Assembly: GCA_009801015.1 (NCBI GenBank)
Contig: VHZZ01016342.1
Span: 13,204-42,648 of the forward strand
Origin: Silene noctiflora
Taxonomy: Eukaryota > Streptophyta > Magnoliopsida > Caryophyllales > Caryophyllaceae
Length of the DNA stretch: 29,445 nucleotides
Reading direction: 5' to 3'
The notes beneath the pieces are model-generated. The model worked only from the letters and a program-made list of their open reading frames with translations, ran no database searches and was not told the DNA's origin. The position numbers and the translations under genes were made by a program. This document shows positions 12,401 to 18,964 of the stretch, one piece after another (position 1 is the stretch's first letter; each line of letters begins with the position of its first letter).

Positions 12401-15400
12401 GATCGTCAAATTTATTGTCACCTGAGCGAAGTACAGAAATTAGATATGGAGTTGAACGGAATTTGTAGTGGTGCCCTTTCTGTGAGGTCTTGGGCTCTTG
12501 ATAACAAACTGTCAGTGTGGATGATACATTAAGCTTTACCTAAAAAATTCCTATGCATTCGCTAAAAAAAATGAAGAAATTCCAATGCATGGTGGTCCAA
12601 CCTCTGTTTCTACATGACTTCTTCATTTGCGTGTACACTTCAATTTGTATTGTACTCTGTTGTCTTAGAGCTATTTGTCTTTTGTATATTGACTATTGAT
12701 TGTATTTTTCCTTTTTTTTCTACTTTCTTATCATCACGAGTACTTGTTATTGACTTTTGCAAATGACGATTCATGTTAGTCAACCCTAAATCAATTTGGA
12801 TTAAGGCTGTACTGTATTGTTGTCTTAGTGTTTGGGATAAATTTGTGAATGACATATGCAGTTACATGCCTGTTGATTAATCTCATTGGTTCCGTTCTTT
12901 CCCGCTGCCATGCAGTGGTTATCAGCGGCCTTTAAAACCTGTTCCAGGAGACATTGGGTATCACCTGCATGCCCATGAAGTGATCCTTTCCCATCCAACC
13001 ACGAATGAGGTATTAATACTTTCAATATACATTCTTCTGTGTATAGCTTGGCGGCATATTTGATGTGCTAAGCTTATGATCTATTTCCTTCCGATCCTTA
13101 TAAGAGTAGTTTCACTTTCATCTAATGCATGTGTGTACAGCAATTGAACTCATACTTAGGAGTACAACAACAACAACAATAACATCAGAGCCTTAATCCC
13201 AAAATGGTTTGGGGTTGGTTGACATGAATCATCCTTTAGAACCGTCTATGGGTGAACGCACACCTCAAAATGCGAAAATATAGAAAAGAAAAAGTGAAAA
13301 ACAAAAGGAGAGTGAAACATAATACAAAAGCCAAGGTAGCCTTATAGGTTTTAAAATCTAAGTCCGGATTTCTTTTATAAAACTTAGAATTTAAATCGAG
13401 AATAAAGATTAAAACGGTTTTGAAAACCGAAGTAAAACTTAAGGGTCCGGAATACCTTAAAAGTGAAACAAGTATTAATATATAAAAAGTTGTTGGTAAA
13501 AACTCGTATTAAATCCAAAAAGAGTAAATAAATTTTAAAAATTAAATAAAAACATCTATATATAATAATAAAAACACAAATTAACCATCTATTTTAATGC
13601 CACATCAACATTTTCAAGTATGTACACAACCCACCTCCACATCACCAAGTCATTTATTAACAAAAGGCAAAAAAAAAAAAAAAACACTAAATAACACCAT
13701 CTATATATAATAATAAAAACACAAATTAACCATCTATTTTAATGCCACATCAACATTTTCAAGTATGTACACAACCCACCTCCACATCACCAAGTCATTT
13801 ATTAACAAAAGAAAAAAAAAAAAAAAAAACACTAAATAACACCATTCCTTCTTTTAAATGAATTTTAGAATATGTTACACTATTATTTGTTATTTAAAAA
13901 AGAAAAAAAATTATCTCTTAAGCTTTAAAATAAATTAAACGACTTGAACAACAATTAAACTTCAAAGTAAATTCTAAATTTTAATTTTAGAATTCTATCG
14001 TAAAATAAGTTATCTCGCAAAAAAAATTCACATTACATCATTATAACTTTTATTACATTTGTAAATGTTATCGTCTCTTACTAGCTTAGGACTCGTGTAA
14101 AATTGCACGAGCATATAAATTGACCATATAAATAAGCTTTTATCATTTTATTCTTACAACATCATATTAATTTAATTGTGCAATATTTTATTGTATAATT
14201 GTACCCGTTAATTTCAACAAATTGGTTACATATAAAAAGAGTTTTAACAAAATAAAATAACATATTTTGTTCAAAGAACGTACTTAAAATAGCTTCGTAA
14301 ATTTAAAGAACGTACTTAAATTGGTTTTCAACTATTATATAGCTTCGTAATTTTAAAATATTATAGTACAAGGATACTCTTCTAAAGCAGTGTTATCATA
14401 TGAAACAAAGCAGAATATATTGCAATGAACATGTTTCATATTAATGATATTACAGTCATGCGTAAACTAACTTAAAGAATTAGTCTCAAACGCACCCGTG
14501 ATTTTCACGGGTAGAAAAACTAGTTAAATATTTCAAATAACAACAAAAACTAAAAATCCACATGTATCATTTCCCTCCATTGTGCCCTCTCCGTCACCAT
14601 CCCCTCGTCAAGTCTGAGAAATTTCATATCGTGCAATATAACTCTCATATCATGCAATATAACTCTCAGCCTCCCTCTACCCTAGCAACTTTTTCCGTTC
14701 CCAAGTCTTCAGACTCTCCTAACTGGTGCGTCCACAAGTCTCCTTCTCACATGGTCAAACCATCTTAGTCGATTTTCCACCATCTTGTACTCTATTAACA
14801 CTACTTTCACCTTTTCCCTAATCACCTCATTCCTTAAAAGACCTCATTCCTTAATTGATGTCGCCACAATCCACCTCAATATACGCATCTCCGCCACACT
14901 CATCTTTTGAATGTGACAATGTTTCACGGCCTAACACTCGAGCCGTAAAGTAAGATAGGTCTAATCGCCGTGTGAAAGAATACATCATACCCATCCACGT
15001 GTGGAATGCGTCATGCCTCAAATTTTGTGACTTGAGAACTTCGTCCTAAGAAGAAGATACGGGGCTCGTCTTCCCAATGAATTTAGTTCGGAAATTAAAA
15101 TGTTAAGTATTTGGAGTGAAATAGACTAAGAGCTTGTTTGAATACAATTTTAGGAGGGAGGGTAATGGAGAGAAAGGAGAGGAGGAATGGAGTAGGTCCC
15201 TCCAAACTTTTTCCCTATGTTGGAGGGATACTAATTTCCCTTGGAGACGCCCCCCTCATTTTCCTCGTACCTTATTTTCCAGCCAAAGAAGGGAAATCGT
15301 ATTAATCCCTCTCATTCCCCTCCTTTTCTCCCTCAAAGCTCTTTCGTCAAAACAAGCCTTAGTAGAGAAGATGAATTTTATGAAAATGATACGTTATACA

Positions 15401-18400
15401 ATACATCAAAATGGCAATCCACTATATTGAGCGGTTTTGTAGTGAGGGTAACTGTTGGTCGAATAAGGGAACTGGAGGGATTGCATAGGTTGGTGTAGGG
15501 ATGACAATTATGGCCAAATCGAAACTGAAACCGAAGCGAACATTAGGATCAGAAAACCCAATCCATACCCAACTTTTAAATCCCATACCTGATCCACTAC
15601 TGGATACCCCGAACCAAATCCAAACCATCCAATCAAATATTTTTGAAAATTTCAGTTTTGTTAAACTTGAAATTTCAATTTTTATCATATAAAATGAATT
15701 TTTTATGCAGTCAAATCAAGTTTTGGATCGGGTTTTGGATTGATTATGGATTTGGATTTGGAGTAGGTATGGATTTGAAAAATGTATAATGGATCGGATA
15801 AGGATTTTAACGTTTTGGATATGGATTGGGTTTGAATGTGGATCGGTGATCCAATAAGTAAGTGGATCGGGTTTGGATCTCGCAAAATCCGATCCAACCC
15901 GGTCGATCCATTGCCATCCCTGAAGGTGATTGCTAACAGTGGGGGATGGGGCAGAGTGGTGGTGGTAGACTGGTAGGTAGGTGGTGGTGGAGAATGTGGA
16001 TTGTATAAAGAGAGAAATAAAATGGTGGCCAAGAATTTTAATGGCGACATGACATCATTAATGATGTCCTACTGTATGAGGCATCCTTAATACAGAGATA
16101 TTTGAGAAATGCTTTATGTAAGTCCCGTTCTCTACATTTATAATGTGAGCCTTCCTTCATGTACTGGGATAAGTGTCAGATTTACTGGGAATGGGAACAG
16201 TCGCGTGCAAATTCATGCCCATTTTGGGGTTGGCCCCCCCGAAGTAAGAGTCAAAGTTACTATACATGATAATACAATCTTATCCTTGCTTATGTCCACT
16301 CCCCTTCCCGGTAAAACACTATCTCCTTATCAATTGTTGGAACGACTTCTATTGTAGTTTGTTCTCCACCTATTTATTGAATGTATAACTTTGCCCAGTA
16401 TCTATCACTAGGGCTGGACATTGGACCGGAACCGGGATAGTGATATTGTATGGACCGGTGCCTAGAATTTCAAGACCGTGATAGGATCTGCAAAATTCCG
16501 GCGTTGGACCGGTCCGGACCGGAATTGCTGTAGCTGTAAAGTTCTCAATTTCTCATTTAAAGTAAAACCAAATCTAGCAAAGGCACTAAGGCACATCATA
16601 CTTTAATCACCATTGCACATATCTTGTGCAAAATTAATGAAACCTGTTCTAGTTTGCTACACATAACAGCAAACTCCAAAAAGTACTTGTATATCATTCT
16701 AACACCTCAAAAAACTAAAATACTAATACATCATAGAACAGTAAAGCGTAAAAATATCTTGTCCAATAGTACACGATAAGAAAGATTTTATCTAAGATGT
16801 TATCTAGAGTTTGAAAGGTGTCGATGCGACAACTTATCCACTTTAGTTCTGTGACTTTATGAAATAATTCCGTGACTATATGAAACAAAGATCGTGTCAT
16901 CGTCCACCTTCATCTTCTCAAATTCTACCAAAGAAAAGAAGTAAGAGGTAATAAATGTAAAACCCTCAAATTATTAAAAAGAATATAAGATGCCAAAGAA
17001 ATTATTATCATAGAATAATTTAGTATAGTACTGGTTTGCTCTGCCTAGTTTCTCAAGATCTTCCAAGCTCTTTTCCATATCAAGTTTATCTTCACGAAGT
17101 GATGTTCGAATATATTTGAGCTTGCACCATCTTACCCAATTCAAAATAAGATAATGACCACATTAATCCATTAATAAGGCAACGGAATGAGTGATTTGGA
17201 ACCAACCTTACTCATTAAAAAAATAGTGTACTTTACCTTTGGTGTCAGAGAGCTCCGAAACGAATCAAGAGTTTGCCCTCGAGCACTAAATGTAGTAATG
17301 TAGTGCAGATTCGGACACCAAATGTGAAGTACACTTTTTTTTTTATGGTACAGTTTTTTAATGAGCAAGGAGTAAGGCTGATTCCAAATCATTCTCATTC
17401 CGTTGCCTTATTAATGGATTAATGTGGTCATTATCTTATTTTGAATTGTGTAAGATGGTGCAAGCTCAAATATATTCGAGCATCACTTCGTGAAGATAAA
17501 CTTGGTATGGAAGAGAGCTTGGAAAATTTTGAGAAACTAGTAGGCAAAGGAAACTAAATTATTCTATGATATAATTTCTTTGGTGTCTTATATTTTTTTT
17601 TTTTTAATAATTTGAGGGTTTTACCTTTATTACTTCTTTTCTTTGGCAGAGTTTGAGAAGATGAAGGTGGAAGATGACACTATCTTTGTTTCGTAAAGTT
17701 CCAACATAAAGTCAAAGAAATTGAGAACTTTACGGCTATAGCAATTCCGATCCAAGACCGGAATTTAACAGGTCCGTTCCCGGCACTCGTCCATACAATA
17801 TCACTATTCCGATTCCGTTCCAGTCTCAACCGGTTCTAGACCGATATCCCGCTATACTTATAAAGGAGTAGGTCTTTCCCATAGAAGTTGATTTTTTTGC
17901 CTTGTTCTTTTGAACTTAATTTTGAACTCAACTGAAATGAACTTAGAAAGTGTTCAAGGAGGGCGAAATAGATGATGTGTTTCTTTTTACGTGTTTTATT
18001 TATTAGAGTTGGCAAACAACGACACGACACAAAACCACGACATGAAATTAACGGGTTCGGATTAAGGCTTAATGACCCATTTATTTAAGTGGGTTCATGA
18101 GTCTCGAGATTTAATTGGGTCGAATTTGCGTTAACTTTCTAAACAAGAATGGTGTTTAGCTTAACTCTAATTTATATTAATCCCCCGTCACTTAAATATA
18201 TTTACACTTTCCTCATATTAACATACACAAAAACACGGCATGAATTTGACACGAAGTTACTGGTTTAGGTTGATGCTTAATGACCCATCTATGCAAATGG
18301 GTCAACACCATCACGAAACGATATTTATTTGGGTTGGGTTTGGCTTGAAGGATTCATGACCTGTTTACATGTGACACGAATACAAACCCGACAACCCCAT

Positions 18401-18510
18401 CTATAGGCTTTGCAGTCTTTGCTATTAACTCAACTTTCGTCTCTTTTGTTTGGCAGGTGATGAAGATCCTTGCCCCGCTTCCATCAATGCTGAAGTCGGT
18501 GCACGAGTAA
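419..18510 (+). CDS. PUS5: RNA pseudouridine synthase, RluA family, PUS5-like (14 exons, 357 aa)
   Basis: This gene encodes a uridine-to-pseudouridine isomerase of the RluA family; the target RNA is unknown. Exons: 419-497, 621-678, 836-863, 1228-1274, 1418-1508, 2278-2443, 3205-3292, 5628-5703, 5902-5977, 8896-8963, 10096-10165, 12115-12193, 12916-13009, 18457-18510 (TAA). The phases join to 1074 nt. Residues about 40-90 resemble an S4-like segment (GWLQRIHNQQ). The motif I segment is HRLGRGTSG at 149-157, with Gly152 where RluA enzymes carry the catalytic Asp. KIYRALVKG and SGRPHQIRIHLSYVGHPLLG, followed by DPLYV, are the later conserved motifs. No transit peptide is evident. The length is close to the plant homologues. 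All introns are GT-AG except intron 7, which is GC-AG. The ATG at 419 was chosen because the in-frame ATG at 371 runs into a stop. Family assignment is very sure; the PUS5 name rests on remembered similarity and on the neighbouring PWR gene. Confidence 0.93.
1509..2277 (+). other. Intron 5 of the pseudouridine synthase gene
   Basis: This 769-bp intron has a GTAAGA donor and a TAG acceptor. It contains a homopolymer of about 26 A at 2040-2065, which could be a retroposed tail, but no recognisable SINE or gene body precedes it. Nothing else stands out. Confidence 0.6.
2040..2065 (+). repeat. Poly(A) tract of about 26 nt
   Basis: An uninterrupted run of A lies inside intron 5. It may be a simple repeat or the tail of an old retroposed copy; I could not find a recognisable retroelement upstream of it. 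Confidence 0.8.
2444..3204 (+). other. Intron 6 of the pseudouridine synthase gene
   Basis: This 761-bp GT-AG intron is AT-rich with a pyrimidine-rich 3' end. Short ORFs on both strands have no resemblance to proteins I know. I see no transposon ends. Confidence 0.6.
3484..3662 (+). repeat. Degenerate direct repeat A, copy 1
   Basis: This copy shares an ordered series of words with 3841-4006: CAAGCACTTAGCA, AGCACTAAGCAAAGAAGA, TTCAAATCTGATT, a TATATAGACCAAG segment, then AATCTTAG and AATCCAAGGG. The TATATA motif in mid-unit is reminiscent of an LTR promoter. I found no coding domain, so an LTR-derived repeat is an inference. Confidence 0.6.
3841..4006 (+). repeat. Degenerate direct repeat A, copy 2
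   Basis: This is the partner of 3484-3662. It carries CAAGCACTAAGCAAAGAAGAG, TCAAATCTGATTTTTAC, TTATATATAGTCCAAG and TACAATCTAAGGG in the same order. The copies differ by small indels and substitutions, which suggests an old duplication or two insertions of one element family. Confidence 0.6.
4557..4645 (+). repeat. Degenerate direct repeat B, copy 1
   Basis: This segment shares TTCTTAGA, GATTTT, GACCTCAAA, CCAAA-CCGGG and a following GGGCTCATTTGGAGC-like stretch with 5035-5120. Its position downstream of repeat A suggests parts of a longer duplicated element. Confidence 0.5.
5035..5120 (+). repeat. Degenerate direct repeat B, copy 2
   Basis: This is the partner of 4557-4645, with GTTCTTAGATAGATTTTTTG, CGACCTCAAAT and ACCAAAACCGGG in the same order. 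No coding content is recognised around either copy. Confidence 0.5.
6901..6967 (+). repeat. tRNA-like sequence: SINE head or tRNA pseudogene
   Basis: A box-A-like segment (GTGGTTGGTTGTAGAG) is followed by a good box B (GGTTCGACTCC) in a T-arm-like hairpin, GGCAGGGG-TTCGACT-CCCTCTGCC. A run of T after 6970 resembles a Pol III terminator. The acceptor stem pairs only partly (GTAG with CTAC), so a functional tRNA is unlikely. A tRNA-derived SINE head fits best, though I could not define a SINE tail. Confidence 0.5.
7231..7418. mobile_element. Small palindromic DNA-transposon relic (MITE) with 9-bp flanking repeat
   Basis: The 188-bp segment is flanked by the identical 9-mer TTCTTTTAG at 7222-7230 and 7419-7427. 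The two ends are imperfectly inverted (AGTCTTGCTTCAGACGG left; CCGTCTTACTTCTGAAAT right), and inner words such as AAAATGTCACCATT and AATGGTAACATTTT are also inverted. A 9-bp target duplication is typical of Mutator-like elements, so a MULE-derived MITE is the best guess. Confidence 0.55.
7554..7811. mobile_element. Possible hAT-type nonautonomous relic
   Basis: The right end reads CCTGGTTCCGCCCCTG, the inverse of the CAGGGGCGGAACCAGG-type terminus common in plant hAT elements. The left end, TAGTAGCGGATCCG, is a diverged inverted match. I found no clear 8-bp target duplication and no transposase, so the boundaries are tentative. Confidence 0.4.
8146..8235. mobile_element. Stowaway-type MITE
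   Basis: The 90-bp element starts CTTCCTCCGTTTT and ends AAAATGGAGGGAG, which are imperfect inverted copies and match the CTCCCTCCGT terminus of Stowaway (Tc1/mariner) MITEs. It is flanked by TA on both sides (8144-8145 and 8236-8237), the expected target duplication. Confidence 0.75.
8964..10095 (+). other. Intron 10 of the pseudouridine synthase gene
   Basis: This 1132-bp GT-AG intron is AT-rich. It contains one small ORF (9281-9469) without recognisable similarity. I see no transposon termini or RNA genes. Confidence 0.6.
10418..10548. mobile_element. MITE-like inverted repeat element
   Basis: The left arm TTCTTGTTTACAACCATTGT (from 10418) is matched, inverted, by CTTACAACGGCTGTAAGCAA (from 10526). 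The left arm is itself a hairpin, with TTCTTGTTTACA and TGTAAACAAGAA separated by four bases. No target duplication was identified, so the true ends may lie further out. Confidence 0.45.
10819..11065. mobile_element. MITE with about 21-bp terminal inverted repeats
   Basis: The left end GGATTACGCATCTGAGGTAG (from 10819) and the right end (11045-11065, ACTACCTCAGATGTATAATC and one more base) are inverted copies with two mismatches over 21 bp. The interior is AT-rich and noncoding. The superfamily is unclear because I could not recognise a target duplication. Confidence 0.65.
12194..12915 (+). other. Intron 12 of the pseudouridine synthase gene
   Basis: This 722-bp intron has a GTATGG donor and a TGCAG acceptor. 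It is ordinary AT-rich intron sequence, with no element or ORF I can support. Confidence 0.6.
13163..13554 (-). mobile_element. 3' end of a LINE (RTE-like) with (TTG)n tail
   Basis: Read on the minus strand, this stretch ends in a (TTG)n tract (plus-strand ACAACAACAACAACAATAAC at 13164-13183). It is preceded by a conserved block containing TTGGGATTAAGGCTC, which I know as the 3' region of plant RTE-type LINEs. It is separated from the coding relic at 14560-15020 by the Helitron, so both parts belong to one interrupted element. Confidence 0.65.
13555..13844 (+). repeat. Two-copy tandem repeat of 145 bp (duplicated Helitron 5' end)
   Basis: The copies at 13555-13699 and 13700-13844 are the same length and nearly identical, differing around the poly(A) run (GGC versus G before it). 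Each begins with the Helitron 5' terminus TCTATATATAATAATA and ends with ACTAAATAACACCA. The high identity implies a recent duplication. Confidence 0.9.
13555..14523 (+). mobile_element. Nonautonomous Helitron
   Basis: The element starts with TCTATATATAATAATA preceded by A and ends with CTAG followed by T, the A|T insertion rule of Helitrons. A 19-nt hairpin (ACCCGTGATTTTCACGGGT, 14494-14512) sits 11 nt before the end, as expected for the 3' terminus. It is about 969 bp with no Rep/helicase coding. The first 145 bp is present twice in tandem (13555-13699 and 13700-13844). A second hairpin-like word, ACTCGTGTAAAATTGCACGAG without its last base, lies near 14091. Confidence 0.8.
14560..15020 (-). 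pseudogene. Reverse-transcriptase C-terminal relic of a LINE (RTE-like)
   Basis: Minus-strand translation gives, in order: TAIRPILLYGSSVRP, then (after a frameshift) KHCHIQKMSVAEMR, then RNEVIREKVKVVLIEYKM, ENRLRWFDHVRRR, DAPVRRV and LHDMKFLRLDEGMVTERAQW. This series matches the conserved C-terminal part of plant non-LTR retrotransposon ORF2 (IRPAMLYGSECW ... KM.VAEMR ... NRLRWFGHV). Stops and frameshifts make it dead. The upstream part of the RT is missing, so the copy is 5'-truncated. Confidence 0.85.
15127..15358. mobile_element. MITE-like element with GCTTGTTT termini
   Basis: The left end AAGAGCTTGTTTGAAT and the right end CGTCAAAACAAGCCTT form an inverted pair around a purine-rich left half and a pyrimidine-rich right half that are partly complementary (AGGAGGGAGGG... 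versus ...CCCCTCCTTTTCTCCCT). No exact target duplication was found, so the superfamily is unknown. Confidence 0.45.
15496..15921. mobile_element. hAT-like MITE with TAGGGATGACAAT termini
   Basis: The left terminus TAGGGATGACAAT and the right terminus ATTGCCATCCCTG are inverted with one internal mismatch, a form common among plant hAT MITEs. The interior is partly self-complementary: many GATCC/CCAAATCC words on the left mirror GGATTTGGAT words on the right. An 8-bp target duplication was not recognised. Confidence 0.55.
16409..17854. mobile_element. Large foldback element (1.4-kb inverted repeat)
   Basis: The left arm 16409-17246 and right arm 17314-17854 are inverted copies around a loop of about 67 bp. 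Matching landmarks include GATAGTGATATTGTATGGAC near 16436 versus GTCCATACAATATCACTATT near 17788; CCTTCATCTTCTCAAATTCT near 16908 versus its inverse near 17650; and the 20-mer AATCCATTAATAAGGCAACG near 17165 versus CGTTGCCTTATTAATGGATT near 17401. The right arm lacks about 300 bp present on the left (about 16560-16850). The ends begin TAGGGCTGG/TAGCGGGAT, vaguely hAT-like. It has no coding capacity. Confidence 0.85.
18005..18400. repeat. Diverged repeat, possibly hAT-derived
   Basis: Words such as GGCTTAATGACCCAT (18069) and ATGCTTAATGACCCAT (18274), each followed by a short spacer and GTGGGTT or ATGGGTC, occur twice in direct orientation. The left side, TAGAGTTGGCAAACAACGAC, resembles a plant hAT terminus. 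No confident right end or target duplication was found. Confidence 0.35.
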
Positions 18511-18964
18511 TACCTGCTTAACTGCTTTGAATTATGCGGAGGATATGCAATTTCAATTACCTTCATGCTGTATTTTCGCTGTTATCATAGAAGTTTCTTG
18601 CTTTCAGGACATTGGTAACACAGAGCCATCTGTTAGAAACCAAATTTGATTACAAGAACATTGAAGCATTTGATTTGTTGACTAAATCACGTAATACTTC
18701 CAAAAATAATTTGTCGCAGTGCGTTCTCATGGGAAATCTAGGACAGAAGTCACTGAACAGACCCAAAAACCCAAGAACATTAAAGCATATGATCTGTCGA
18801 CTACATAATCACTTAATACTTGCAAAAAAAACTTCACACTAAACTAATGCGTTCTCATGGGAAATCTCGGACATCATGGGTAATCTAGGACAGAATCACC
18901 ACCACCGTCCCTCTGCCTTGCAATCTCCCCCTGTACAATACTCAATTTGACCGATTCCTTTCCC
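18511..18964. other. Convergent intergenic spacer between the two genes
   Basis: This 454-bp stretch lies between the TAA of the pseudouridine synthase and the stop codon of PWR, so it must hold both 3' UTRs. I find no exact AATAAA on either strand; plant poly(A) signals are loose, so this is not decisive. It contains an imperfect direct repeat, listed next. Confidence 0.7.
18654..18900. repeat. Imperfect direct repeat in the shared 3' region
   Basis: Copy 1 (about 18654-18752) and copy 2 (about 18773-18900) share AAGAACATT-AAGCAT, TGACTAAATCAC/CGACTACATAATCAC, TAATACTT and GCGTTCTCATGGGAAATCT, followed by GGACAGAA-TCAC. Copy 2 has small insertions. The copies start 119 bp apart. Confidence 0.75.

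Larger units (their letters stand above)
13010..18456 (+). other. Intron 13 (5.4 kb), a nest of transposable elements
   Basis: The last intron separates the exon ending ...HPTTNE from the short last exon VMKILAPLPSMLKSVHE. It contains an RTE-type LINE relic with a Helitron inside it (13163-15020), MITE-like elements at 15127-15358 and 15496-15921, a 1.4-kb foldback element at 16409-17854, and a diverged repeat at 18005-18400. Splicing across it must still occur to give the intact C-terminus. Confidence 0.8.

Noticed and set aside
15134-15692. Several overlapping ORFs on both strands
   Set aside because: They fall in MITE-like self-complementary sequence, and frames overlap on both strands without any recognisable domain.
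16409-17854. MIRNA gene
   Set aside because: Arms of hundreds of base pairs with internal deletions indicate a foldback transposon; a miRNA claim would need small-RNA data.
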